A DNA stretch of 64,000 nt from Margaritifera margaritifera (lineage: Eukaryota; Mollusca; Bivalvia; Unionida; Margaritiferidae). Position numbers and translations under genes: made by a program. Every line of letters starts with the position of its first letter. Positions within the stretch are counted from its first letter, which is position 1. The stretch covers positions 64,501 through 128,500 of the forward strand of contig JAQPZY010001695.1 in the NCBI GenBank assembly GCA_029931535.1, in the 5' to 3' direction. Positions 35,657 through 47,799 of this stretch are shown here, piece after piece. The notes beneath the pieces are model-generated. The model was not told the origin of the DNA and did not search any database. It was given only the letters and a program-made list of their open reading frames with translations.

Positions 35657-38600
35657 GTAATGTCCTTTATGTAAGTATGTAACACACGGTATGCAATTTA
35701 ACGTATATGCATACACATCAACGTTTATACTATCTTACAGAGATTTTCTTCAATGGGCAATTGAAATGGATGTTATACTTTGCATTATAAGATTTCAGAT
35801 CTAGTTAGTTGTCGGACAAGAACCCAGACACTAGCTCATTGCTGACCTAAAGTTTCATGTAAAAGTTTCAGGTGATGTGTCTGCATAAAGAAATGCCAAC
35901 ATATAGGTAACAGCCGTCTAGCATGTGCATAGAAAGAGTGATAAATCATTAATATGATTAACTAGGGAAATATATACCCAAATAGTTTTTGGGTTTTAAA
36001 AAAGTGGCACATATTACCTCTGAAACAAAATAGTCATCAAATGTAATTCTTGATTCGTTAATCCGCTACGTCTCGTGAACGCTCATCGCGAAAGGGAAAT
36101 ACAAATATAAATTAGACGAGAATGATATCGATTTAAAGTTCCTTTGAAACTTACTATTTTTAAAGATAAATTTAACATACACCGGCCCTAATTCGATGAT
36201 ATTGTGTTCGACAATAGGAAATGGAGTCGGTCAAAATGATCCTGATATTAACAACTAATGGCTACTTGGGATGTTTTCTATGAATGTAAAAATGAGTTAA
36301 TTTAACGCTTGCTTTTATGCATATTTTGCACGTACAAATCCGGGGATATCGGTAAAGAATCCTATTTCTTTTCTAAGGTTTCAAAAAAAGAAAGGTTGTT
36401 GATTTTCATACACTTTATTGAATTGAGTCCAGGTTCCTGACTTCACAAATATACTTGAACGTCTTGGCCTGCGCTGAACACAAACGGTCATCATATTGAT
36501 ATTTACCAATGAAAGTTTAACACCTAAAATGCTAGATAAGCATACGGAAAAACGGAATAATAACATTGAAATTAAAAAGAGATACATGTGTCTAAATGTC
36601 CATGTCATCTAAAGTATTACATGAAGTTGTAAGCTGAAAATAACATACACATATCTGATGATTGAAAGGTGACTACCATATAGTTGATACAATTATGTTA
36701 GCGCCAACACCAAGTATGCGATAAAGATATCCGTGTCTATGAAAAAAGTTGAACACAAAATTGTGATAGCTAGCAGTGATATACAATACGATGAATGACG
36801 CTATGAATCTGTTTACTTTCTATCTACATGCAATAAGCATCCACGTAAACAAAGAGATAGAAAACAGTTACATACAAGGCAGTCTACTTTATAAATAGAC
36901 AATTACAATAAACTGTCATCAGTTACTAGCCACATCCACAGCTTAATTAAATTTGAAAGTTTATTCTGAGTACGAAGAAATAAAATAGCGAAATTGTTCT
37001 AGCTTCACCGCAAACTAGTTAGACCAATTTTCAATGCATTCTACTCAGCCACTTTTGTATCAAAAACGACCTGCAATTTCAAGAGGAAGGGGCTTAAACA
37101 GTGACAACAATTACTCAAGGTACTACCTAAATGATATGAACATTTTAAATAATGTTTATGGTAAAATCAACAGACGTCCAAGAGAGTGAGGTGCTGCTTA
37201 TTTCCAAAATTATATCTCTCATTATGAACTATCCATCTCTTAGTGGGTCATGCTCAGCTACCAACAATCCATCTCTTAGTGGGTCATGCTCAACTACCAA
37301 CCATGCACTGAACCATTTTTTTTATTTGTGTGGAATAAGGAGCTACCACTTTCCATCATACCACTTGCTTTGCCAGCGAGCAAGCCAAGTCTTCTGATGG
37401 TTATAATGTTTATGACAGAAAGATTGTGTTGGATGTTTTGTCTCATAAATATGGATGCTCACCTTATTCCACGTGTGTAGTGTGGACATGTCATACGCAA
37501 GAGACCAATACATTATAAGGTCCAATATATCATAGAGTACAAATATTTCATTCATTAGCTGCATTGAAGTTATCACTCACTGTGGAAGGGGTTTGACTTT
37601 CGTAAGAGCCAAACTCATTTAGACTTGCTCTAGCGGTATTCTCACTGGTTATCGCATGGCGTGGGTTGCCATGATTCTCACAATTATTTGAAGTCCGAAA
37701 ACAATTGATGTTGTCACATCTTGACATTGCTTCTGCTCAATACTCACCATGTGGTCGTGTGTGACGTTCGTGTAACTCATTCTGTCGATGAATGCAATTA
37801 TCTATTGTAATACATGTTCATGATATCCTCATTGTGACCATAGAGGCTTACATAGTATTCACGTTTTTTCTTAGCAAAATGGTCAAGCACATGTACATGT
37901 ATATCACTGTCATATGCAACAGATGGTGATATCATTCTGGCGGTGTCTATTTTAAGGGTTGAGAGTACCAGAACATGGACATTGAACAAACATTTTTTAA
38001 AATACTGGTTGCCTAGAGCGTAATATAGTCCCTATATGCACCATCGTGGTGGCTCATTTGTTTAGGTATAGATGCAATTATTCTTCAATAAATAAAATTT
38101 GAAAAGTGGGTACCATCCACTGAACATGGCTTTTGATGTAAATGGGATATATTACATCCCATATCATTTGAGTTGATCGATGTAATCCAAAGTACCTCAA
38201 CTGGTCAGCTATGCCTGAAAATTGACAATTTCCATCAGGAAGGGGATCTAGACTATCACGAATGCTACATATATTAAATGTAGCATTGCTTATTTTTCCT
38301 TTTACTATTGGTGAGCTTTTTAATGTTTCCTTGCACAGTGTAAGACTTGTAATATAGACCACAGAGAACTTTTTTCTTCACAGTGCAAGATACATTTGAG
38401 GGAATGCACCGTATTTGTAAATCAAGGTTCCTTTTAACTATAGTAACCTTGAAAACATGTCGTCTTCGTGGTGCGCTCTTTATATTTATCTTAATAAGAA
38501 AGAAAAAAACAGCAACAAACACATATTCTTTCAGATTATAAATAAATAGGAGAAACGTTTTCTGAAGTAGTGATCTTAATCGCTCGTCACATCGTTCAGT

Positions 38601-38661
38601 TGATTCTGAAGAAAAATATTTTTTTAATTTTATTTTTTAAAATTTTTTATTTAATTTTCTT
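35657..38661. other. 3-kb stretch, no gene recognised
   Basis: Only a 36-bp duplication at 37231 stands out. Open stretches of 60-94 codons (36381-36608 -, 37152-37397 +, 38078-38362 -) show no motif. Confidence 0.4.
37231..37302. repeat. 36-bp direct tandem duplication
   Basis: Two adjacent copies of a 36-bp unit starting ATCCATCTCTTAGTGGGTCA, differing at two positions. The unit is 12 codons, so it keeps frame, but the frame crossing it has no other support. Confidence 0.9.
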
Positions 38662-38877
38662 TCAGCATTTTGAAGCTGTAAATTCGTGTACATTTTCCAT
38701 GGAGTCTGAAAACAAAGCTGGGTTATTTTCAGAAGCTTTTTCATGATCACATCGACCAAAATATATTTCAAAAGAGTTTTCCATCCTAGTACCACTTTTG
38801 TGTCGAGGTTCATCTGTCACGCGTATGGATGTAATTTTCTTGCCCAGTTTAACCCAGATCTTCCCAAGACGACGAGA
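38662..38877 (-). pseudogene. Unidentified coding-like fragment, 71 codons
   Basis: From just after a stop (TGA at 38880-38878) to a TGA at 38664-38662, the reverse strand is open. Its composition is polar and balanced (for example RVTDEPRHKSGTRMENSFEI and GRCDHEKASENNPALFSD), unlike the Phe/Leu/Ile/Lys-rich chance frames around it. Upstream on the same strand, short open pieces continue in shifted frames, suggesting a longer decayed coding region up to about 39500. No family is recognised; transposon debris is the likeliest source. The 154-codon forward frame at 38798-39262 is probably its shadow. Confidence 0.3.
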
Positions 38878-41159
38878 TCACGTTGTCTTTAAACATTATA
38901 TGCAATCTTTCTACTTTTTCTTGGTTTGCTTGGTCGTACAGTCAGCTTTTAATAACTTGAACGTTCATTTTTGCGAACATTCTTTTAACTTTTCCCTCAG
39001 ACTTCTTTCCTTTACCTTGTTGAATGACTTCAGGTCAACCATGAGCATTGTACACGTTTGCGTTCGCTTCAGCAACAACATTACTACATCTGCTCGTCAG
39101 AAGTATAATCCATACAAATCTGGAACATACGTCCTCAGTATGTATTCTCCCTATATTGAACCACTTGCTTCATCATGTATATTAACTCTGTTTAAGAAGT
39201 TTGTGCTCTTTTCCTGCTCTTACGGGTTTATGGGAGCATCGGTTTTAAAATCTCATCCTTAGTAATTGTTGTTTTCGACTTGCAGAGAAGAGTTTAAAGC
39301 TCCTCCCTTTTATTCACTCCACATTGTTTTTGCTTTAGTTGCTCGATTGATTTTATGTGCACTGCAGCCTGCAGACTGCTTGAAATATTTCATGACCACA
39401 AGCTCCACCTTTTTTTTTATAAAAACATGCTTAAGACCAGAGAAAAGCGTCCTTTGGTCTCTGTCCAGAAGGAAAAGCAGTCTCTATTTCGCCAGTACCT
39501 GATAACGGTATTTTCAACGCACTAGACCTCCGCAACTGGTACCGAAAAACGCCCTTGCAGAATCTTCACGATCGTTTGGTACGCTTTCTCAATAAAAGCA
39601 GTAAGTTGTCTTTGCCTGGTACATTCAAAAGTGATATAAAGAAGGAGAATGCACATGTATCACATTAACCCGTAACGGTCCTGAACGGGCTAATTCCGAA
39701 AACGTTGAACTTATGATTAATGGTAACCCATAGCCCGACATAGGCACTTGCCCCCAAACTTGGTAACGATACTCAGACGTGAGTTTCTTTTTAAAAAATG
39801 GTTCCCCCAAACTGAAGCCATTTTTTCAATAAAAATAGTCTCAATTTTCCATGATTTATTGGGCACATCTCGAAAATTACTCGCTTTTCTTTGAGAGGAG
39901 AGAAATAAAGAGAGAAATCTGCCAATTCAATCCCTTTGTGCTGCAAAGCGATTCACAAAGCCAGCTTGAAAAATGGTACAATTGTCTTTCTGTTTTACGA
40001 GCATTCGTAAGAAGTTTGAAGTCAAGTACCAATTTACACTAATTCATCTGGAACAAACTTTCGTTTGACTTAACATGATAAGTAAAATCTGGGCCCCTAT
40101 TACATGAGATATACATAAATTAAAAGATCCACACAGTTAATGAAAAAAACAAGTTATCGAAAATTTTTTTTAATTTACAATGTCTTACACATTTGATACA
40201 GATGCTTAGCTAGACACCCGTACACCGACTTTCTTTCTTGACATAGAGCGACTGCAAAGATGGTTGGGTGGGTGAGTGGACAGATATATATATATATGGG
40301 TAAGTAGTGAGATAATGGATACATCACGCATGTAACCATTCACTCTTTCTTTTGAAAACATTAACAACAATTTAATAAAACTTTATTTTGAAAACAGAAG
40401 TTGCTAAATAAATTTTTAAACTCTCTTTTAGGACAGATCTGACCTAATTAATAATAATAATAGAGCAATGTTTGTCATGTTGGATGGGTTGAAAATACCG
40501 TTTTAGTTTCAATGTTGTGCTTTGCTTTACAGATTTCCTTGAAAAATCTCTGATTCAAGGAAAAGACTTGCAACAGACGTACAGGGTCTAGTTGGACTTC
40601 TAGAATCATCCCGAGCTGATTCGTTTCGGCGTTAGACGGAAGTGACGTTTGCAGACGCGGGCAATTTACTAGTCACTCGATATAGTTTTGTAATCTATTC
40701 ACATCGTATGATTTGGCTAAATAGAATAATATATATTTCAATCTGTGACTCTAGTCTAATATATTCTCTGAAACCTGATTTAAATCTAGTTTCAGGAGGT
40801 ATTCGTGCAATATCATTTGGCTAATCTGTTTATTATGAATCAAATCTGGAAACTATGGTCATGAAATCTGTAACTTGCTGAGTAAAATCACTTCAGGAAA
40901 TCTATGTCTTAAATCCAAAGCCTAACATGAAAATAGAATTTACAGCACATTATTCTTACTTTCTTTAATACTGTTAGTAATGGATATAGTTTTTGAATTC
41001 ACAGAGAATAAGTAAAAAATAAACCTAATTTAAATTTACACCGGCTGCTGACTCTGTATTTTTCCTGTATATCTGACAGGGTAAATAGGACTTATGTTTA
41101 TTCATTAGATTTTAATTCGATAATTTAATCAGCTGAATCAGAACACCAGAACCAAAATA
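38878..41159. other. No intact gene recognised
   Basis: It may include upstream parts of the decayed reverse-strand coding fragment (to about 39500). Beyond that, nothing was supported. Confidence 0.35.
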
Positions 41160-41833
41160 CCCATATAGCGCACCCACGTTGGGCCAACGTTGTACCAACG
41201 TCGTCTTCAACCTGACTAAATGACGTTGGCTCAGCGTCCTTTTTGATCATTTGCTCAACTTCGGTCCAACGTCACCATTTTTTGATGATCCGTCGGTCCA
41301 ACGTTGGCCCAACACGTTTGGCCCAATATAGGGCAAACGAGCAAAATAACGTTGGGTCAACGTCATTTAGCAAAGTCGGGCCGACATTGGAGAAAAGTTG
41401 GTATCCAATGGGCCAACATTGGCCCAAAAGAGGGACGATGAGCAAAATGATGTTTGACAATCATGTGTGATGTCACGTGACATTTTTACATGAATTGATG
41501 AGCGTAATGTTCTATATCTACAATTAAGTATAAAAAATAATCTTATTCACATCTAATTATAAAGCTATTATATAAACCTCAAACTTAACCATCCAGGCCA
41601 TATCATACTTGAATAAAAACATCGTCGTCTGGTTTCCACGAATCGAATATTTTTGTAATTTACGTGCCGAATATGATTTTCAAACATATGTCATTTTTCC
41701 AACGTCGAAATTACAGCCGCTTTTCCAAATTCAGTAGCTGAAGAATGGTCTGACGTTGGCCCAAAGTCATATACCCAACTCCGACCAAGCGAGTATCTGC
41801 CAACGTTGGTCCAACGTAGGTGTGCTATCTGGG
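41160..41833. mobile_element. 674-bp DNA element with ~32-bp terminal inverted repeats rich in CCAACGTTGG
   Basis: The left end CCCATATAGCGCACCCACGT is mirrored by the right end ...ACGTAGGTGTGCTATCTGGG. Aligned, the inverted repeats continue into GGGCCAACGTT. Dispersed copies of (G/C)CCAACGTTGG and AACGT.GGNCCAACG fill both ends of the element. No transposase frame is present. Flanks (AAAATA / CATGCA) give no clear duplication, so the superfamily is open. Confidence 0.75.
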
Positions 41834-42405
41834 CATGCAAATCTTTGAACAGGTGAAATATTTAAATGTAAGTATTGGCATTCCCAAGAGAAAAAAGTCT
41901 TAAGTAACTTTACAGAAAAGAAGAGGATTTAGCAATACAGAACTCCCAACATAATATATAAAAATTTAAATCTTTATTTTAGAATCCAGGCCCAAATGAG
42001 TGGGGGTTGGAGTTGATGAATATACCACAGGTCTGCTATATGTACATTCTTCCATCTGTCTGCTGTGTCTGCCTCGAGTGATTGTCACCAAAGACTCAAA
42101 ATGTCCGTCGTCTTTGCCAGTCGTCCAAAAAAAAAACAAAGATATTATTTCCCAAAATCAAACAAATTATGTCGAACTGGCATCAAAGATTTTAGTGCGT
42201 AATCTCTATAGTGCGCTCACAGCGTCTATGTTTTTTTGTGTGAAATCTATCCACTTCTACCATCCGACTTCTGTCCTTCATGCAATCCAATGCTTTTCTC
42301 TATTTTCTTATCTTTATATTTTTGGAAATGTGCTTCCGTTTTTATTCGAAAATAATACAAATTAAACTTCAAACAGAGTAGGTCCAAAATTTACCCTCGT
42401 AAACC

Positions 42406-42683
42406 CAGGAGCGGATCGGGAGGTAGAGGATGCTGCCCCCACTACTCCCCACCCCACCGCTCGCAACCATCATAAAAATGTGTGCGCGAAAGAAGCGGAA
42501 TGTTTCCTAGAGTAGGTTTTCTTTACAGTTAAATGATTACAATTTTGCGCTGGAAACGCTTAAAATGCAAGAGCTTCCGGTGGCTTCGCCCCAAAGGGCC
42601 CCCGCTGGGGGTTCCGTCCCACAGACCTCTCGCCTACTTGTTTACGCCACTCCCCGAGAAAAAAAATTCTGGATCCGTCACTG
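42406..42683. mobile_element. hAT-like non-autonomous element, 278 bp
   Basis: Begins CAGGAGCGGATCGGGAGG and ends CTGGATCCGTCACTG, imperfect inverted repeats of the CAG.G.CGGATC type. GTAAAC and GTAGAC just outside hint at a worn target duplication. Its interior block GGGGTTCCGTCCCACAGACC TCTCGCCTACTTGTTTA recurs in part near 61800. A 121-codon open stretch ends 40 bp before it and is unrelated. Confidence 0.55.
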
Positions 42684-44554
42684 GTAGACAATGATCTGCT
42701 GGCGATTTATGTTAGTTGGCCTTGGTCCATGATATTTGAAGTTGGGTGCGCTTTATGCAATAATAGATCTTGATTCACGCTATTTGAAGTGGAGTGTGTA
42801 TGATCCTATGGTAGATCTTGATGTAAAATAATAGATCTTGGATATTTAAAGTTGTGTGTACAATATACACGAGGAAATACGTTATTAATTTGTAAATTCT
42901 ATCAACTAATTGAGGTAGTCCATCTTTGTAAAATCAACGCTTCCTGCGTAGCTCGAAATGACGTCACCGTTACATCTTGACGTAATCGATATGATGCAAG
43001 TTTTTAAGTAGGTGCATCGAAGCGATATAGACTACGAAAGATATTGGACGTAACATGACGTGGTTGTGACTTCTTTTTCTTATTAAAAAAAAAAAAAACC
43101 CAGAAAATAAATGTACAATTTTAATAATGGCAATAAGAAGTTTTATGAAAGAAAATTATAAAGTCAGCGAAAAGTGTACGAGATCTTTGAAAAGTGTTAG
43201 CGATTTACCACATGTTGTAAATCAACCGCGCAGACTTTCTGTTACGCAAGTTTCATTAGAAGTTATTAATTGCGTCATATTGAAAACGTTTTCACTCAAC
43301 AATTTACCCTTTTTGTTCGTGTATTTGGTAAAATGAGTATATTATCTTCAACCTGTAAAAATTTAATTAATTTTTTTGGTACTCATTCAGTTAATTTTTT
43401 TATGGACAATTAGTGACAGGGTACTTTTCCCCATACTTTTTGTATGTAATGACTCTGACTATTGGATAGTCAACTAAGAGTAGCGAAAGAAAATGCAAGC
43501 CAACCTATACATGTTTTAGTGATATTTGGATTGCTTGGACTGTTAGGTATATAAAAAAAAAATTTTTTTAAAAAAAGGTAAATAGTTTTGCATTTCATAA
43601 GCGATAATCCTTATATAAAAATTAAGAATCTTATGAGGAAAGACCATTTTTGCAAAACTAATAAAACAAAATTGCAACGAAATAAAGACCCTTTAAATAA
43701 CAGCAAACGGTCTTGCCATAGCTGGATGATAATTTATTATGCAGATGCTCAGAGAAAGGAGAAAAAAAGGGAACAAAATAAGTTGTCTTATCCATACTCA
43801 TTTCTTATGAAAATTCTTTAACCTGTTGTTGCAAAATGAACAAACAATGAGAGATTATTTCAATTATCAGTTTGTCTCAACTAATGACCCGCTTGATTGG
43901 ATTCAATAGAAAATTGTAAGTAAAAATAACCCAGATTAGATTTAATGATTTATCCTTATATTTCCGGTTAACATGGGCCATGTATATCTTAAACTGCATT
44001 TGTTTTGAGTATTCTATCAGCACAAGGTCACTGAACATCATCAATTCAGGCCCAAAATTTTCGAAATTATTTTTAGCAAGAAATCTATCATCAAGTTTGA
44101 AAACAATCCAGATCAAATATCATAGTTGGGGTTTATCAATTTAATTCAATTAAAATACAAGTAAAAGAATCAAAACTTAGGAAATTCCTGAACATTTCTG
44201 ATTATAGAAATGTTATAATTCAAGTTAAGAATGTCAAATTTCTTTAAATGCGAGCTTGAGATTGATAGTAATGCTAAACCAGTTCGTGAGTAGAGTGCTG
44301 ATTTAAAAGTGTGTCATGAACACAAGTCCTTATCTGTTTATGATGTATGGATATACAGATCGTTTTCCATATAGATCTTTTTAATGTTAATATGAAATCT
44401 ATAGATGTAAAACTCATACGATTGTGTGTGATCTTGAGATATGCGTTTTCCAATCGCAAACATTTTCTGTTTGTAACATAATTTTTTTATCACAAAACTC
44501 AAGCTCAAACTCACGCTCGAAAGTTGTATGATTTCCATTCGAAGTCTTTATAAG
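42684..44554. other. No gene recognised
   Basis: Open stretches at 43127-43336 and 43588-43821 (+) are Lys/Asn-rich and show nothing recognisable. Confidence 0.4.
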
Positions 44555-44787
44555 CAGTAGCGGCGCGAGGGGGGTCGGGGTGGGTAATTGCCCCTCAGGC
44601 CCGGGGCGAGGGGGGGGAGGGTCTGTCGGGAATTTTTTTTTTTTTGGCAGCTGCAACCGATGAGTAGATGGGGGGTGGGGGGTGGCAGAGGTTGGTAATT
44701 GACATAAAAACTGTTATCTGTGGCAAAGAAGAGGCGCCACTAAAGAACATTTCCCCCGGGCGACAAGGAACCCTCGCGCCGCCACTG
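44555..44787. mobile_element. hAT-type MITE, 233 bp, with perfect 8-bp target duplication
   Basis: Starts CAGTAGCGGCGCGAGG and ends CCCTCGCGCCGCCACTG (inverted repeats with one mismatch). TTTATAAG flanks it exactly on both sides (44547-44554 and 44788-44795). Same family as 35379-35656. The intact duplication implies relatively recent movement, driven by a transposase encoded elsewhere. Confidence 0.92.
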
Positions 44788-45116
44788 TTTATAAGCAATC
44801 TTTTACACAGCAACTTACAAGTAACCTCACGCAGAATGTTTAATATGGCCCTACGCTTTCAAATAGTACAATTTATTTTTCACAGCAAATAAACTCTTAA
44901 CTGTATTATGTACAATTAGTTTCGGAAAACTTCAATAAATTATGAATAGGAGACCTGCTGACTTAATGGTATCCATACCGAACTGTGTTTTGGCTCGCTT
45001 AAGTGTTGCTCAACTTATTTTGATAAATTTATAAATTGAGATGCTAGGTACCACATTTTCCCCTCTAATTTACTGTTTATGCTGTATTTTGCAAAGATAA
45101 ATAAAGAGATTGAATT

Positions 45117-45224
<108 letters not shown>

Positions 45225-45282
45225 TAAGATATTTACAGTTAAACAGGACATGACTTGCAATTCTATAAGTGTGAAATTTTAA

Positions 45283-45522
45283 GCTTTTTACATAGGTAAG
45301 ACGAAAAATGAACTAAGAAAGAATATGACAGTACATAGACAGCAAACAACAAAAGAAGATCTCAGATTATTAAAAGTTAATAAACATCTGCATACCTGTT
45401 TAGGAGGAAACTTCAAAGTCCTTCCTTTATATAAATTATTTACTGATAATGAATATTTAGGAGACGAAAATGAGCTTTATTTCATAGGCACTCTACACCC
45501 AGACCATAATAGTTCTTATTAA
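45283..45522 (+). pseudogene. GIY-YIG nuclease-like C-terminal fragment of a retroelement
   Basis: Open from just after TAA (45280-45282), it reads FYIGKTKNELRK, then MTVHRQQTTKEDLR and FKVLPLYKLF, ending SSY before TAA-TAG. YIGKT..LR...HR is the second half of the GIY-YIG endonuclease core (YIG plus the catalytic Arg/His region). Such domains occur in Penelope-like and related invertebrate retroelements. The first GIY strand and everything upstream is missing, replaced by the adjacent microsatellite. The ATG at 45325 is internal. It is a 5'-truncated relic and would not be expected to be expressed. Confidence 0.65.
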
Positions 45523-45632
45523 TAGAGATTCATACTCACTCTACACCCAGACCTTAATAGTTCTTATTATTCGAGATTCATACGCACTCTACACCCAGAC
45601 CTTAATAGTTCTTATTATTCGAGATTCGTGAA
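45489..45632. repeat. In-frame 48-bp minisatellite (3 copies) at the GIY-YIG ORF end
   Basis: Three copies of CACTCTACACCCAGACCTTA plus 28 bp. 48 bp is 16 codons, so the reading frame is kept and each copy encodes TLHPDLNSSYYSRF-type sequence. Only the first copy carries TAA-TAG, where the others have TAT-TCG. The array links the GIY-YIG fragment to the next retrotransposon fragment in one frame. Confidence 0.88.
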
Positions 45633-46157
45633 AAATTCAAACAGGATGCTTTGTACAATGTGTCGATACACTAAAACATTTTCAAAATATGATCATAGGC
45701 AATCTATGTTAAGTCTTTGGCGCGCTTTTTACAACAGCAGCATAAAGTCGGTACTTTTATATGGCTGCGAGTGTTGGAGAGTTGTGAAGACAGACATGAG
45801 AAATGTAAATTCATTCCACAATGGCTGCCTCCGTAAAATCTGCAACATCTCCAATGTGAGCCTATGTGAGAAAACTGGATGTAAAAACATTTCTCTGGAG
45901 GTCAAGATGCGCAGAATCAAATGGCTCGGACACGTAATGCGGATGCCACAAGAACGGATACCTAACGTAGCTCTCAGATGGACACCAGCGGGGAAGGGTA
46001 AGCGTGGCCGGCCAAAGACAACCTGGCGAAGGACATTGATGACGGATCTGAGGTGGGACTTTCCTGGGGTGAAGCACAAGCCATTGCTCAGGACCGACCC
46101 AGATGGCGGAAGATGGTTGCAGCCTTATGTCCCAGTTGGGATGATAAGAACCCTTAG
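45628..46157 (+). pseudogene. Non-LTR retrotransposon ORF2 C-terminus, frameshifted
   Basis: The frame reads SVLLYGCECWRVVK, then RRIKWLGHVMRM, RWTPAGKGKRGRPKTTWRR and MTDLR. This is the conserved tail found after the reverse transcriptase in RTE/CR1-type non-LTR elements. At about 46055-46062 (near GACTTTCCTGG) the family sequence moves by one base. The other frame then continues LSWGEAQAIAQDRPRW and ends at its natural TAG (46155-46157), followed by (TTAG)n. The present frame runs on to a false stop at 46161. One indel and the loss of all upstream domains mark a 5'-truncated, dead copy. The tail motif and the 3' short repeat mark its true 3' end. Confidence 0.82.
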
Positions 46158-46486
46158 TTAGTTAGTAGCGCTTGACAAACTTCTTCTTTCTAATTATGTC
46201 AAATCTCAAACAAATTGAGATACCTAACTTGGATACCCCCACTACCTTCCTATCTCCCAAAACTATATGTATATCTTAGGTAAATTTTACTGGAATGTAT
46301 GTATGTATATGCCTGTATGTATATTTTATGATTACATGTGAGTGTGTCCGACACTGTAGTAAGTAGAGTTATATTTGTACATATACGTTGCATTTATAGT
46401 TTTAATGTGTTATTATTGAGGATTACATGTAAGATTGATTAATTTATTCAGAACCAAATGTATTATCCTCAGAAAATAAAGTTATT

Positions 46487-46488
46487 AC

Positions 46489-46532
<44 letters not shown>
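46487..46532. repeat. (ATT)n microsatellite
   Basis: About 15 ATT units. Confidence 0.93.
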
Positions 46533-46535
<3 letters not shown>

Positions 46536-46971
46536 TGGTTGTTTTAATTTTATGGACCACTTTATACATTGTATCAGTACATTGATGTGCTTTCACATAA
46601 TACTTTACAGGGCCTTTATTGAGCGCATTTCTGTCCAATTTATTTTATTTTGTTTTGTTTAGCCTTAAACTGTGAAGGGTGCTTAAATGATTTCGTCAGT
46701 CTTGCAAACGGGTGTTTGTACACGACTGTTGTACATAGATTTAAAGAAGTTGTTCAGATCTCACTCTTTAAACAATGACGTAATTGTCATATCAATGACG
46801 TCAGATTACTTATTGACAAAAATACTTTGAAAGTATAACGTACATACCTCAAGAACATCCATGACAATGATGCGAAAGACGTTTGAAGGAACAAGGTATG
46901 AACATATTATTTTCCTGTTGAATTAACAACGTTTCCTGTAAATGAACCGACAAATGCACATATTCACTTTT

Positions 46972-46973
<2 letters not shown>

Positions 46974-47043
<70 letters not shown>
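46974..47043. repeat. (AT)n microsatellite
   Basis: About 35 uninterrupted AT dinucleotides. Confidence 0.95.
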
Positions 47044-47045
<2 letters not shown>

Positions 47046-47690
47046 GTTAAAGATTTTATTTCAATACCAAATATAACAAAACAGTGCTAAAATATTTTAT
47101 TGAAATAGGTTCATTTCGAAATGGAAAGATCACTTGCGTCAAGCCCATCTGAGTGATTATTTCTTAAATTCCGAAATTACAGAGTAAAGCAGTCTACTAA
47201 AAGATACAAGATAAAAAAAAGTCTCCGCTAATTCCTTCTGAGGCAATATTTCTTTACTACAAAAATGCTATAATGAATACTGCCAATGATGAATTAATGA
47301 GGCCGTCCCCTTACTAGCTTTTCTTACCTTTGTAGTGTGTAGAGATAATTGGTAAATATATATCTTGAAATCCTCTAGGAAGCATAACCCTCATAGCGAT
47401 CAAAGAAGTCTTTCCCCTGAAGAAATGTGCTTCGTGCTTTGACATCAGGCTCCATAATTATAAAGAAAGAATATTATCTTCATAAGACAACAGGCTTTGA
47501 AACAGTGCTCGTCTAAATGTTGTTTTTTAATTGAAATTACAAGGTCAAAGTCAGGAACTAAAGTGCAGAAAAACAAACTGTCACCTTATACTATTTCTGG
47601 TAAAAGTCACCTTTGAAATGCGATGAAATAAATCTGTTGAATAAATGGATATAAAATATAAAATTACTTAATGTGGTCAAAGTTAGAAAA

Positions 47691-47799
47691 ATAAGCTTCT
47701 ATTGTAAAACGTGTCTCTTTAGCAAAGTGAGCTTTTATTGTAAATTGTGTCTCTTTGGCAAAGTGAGCTTCTATTGTAAAATGTGTCCCTTTGGCAAAA
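47691..47799. repeat. ~37-bp minisatellite, 3 copies
   Basis: Three copies of GAGCTTCTATTGTAAAATGT followed by GTCTCTTTGGCAAAGT. Confidence 0.88.

Noticed and set aside
38798..39262. 154-codon forward frame
   Set aside because: It starts at a non-ATG codon, is Phe/Leu/Ser-rich and overlaps, in antisense, a segment with more protein-like composition. It is probably a shadow.
41160..41833. Frames at 41243-41470 (+) and 41272-41460 (-) as genes
   Set aside because: They lie wholly inside a terminal-inverted-repeat element and read its repeated CCAACGTTGG motifs.
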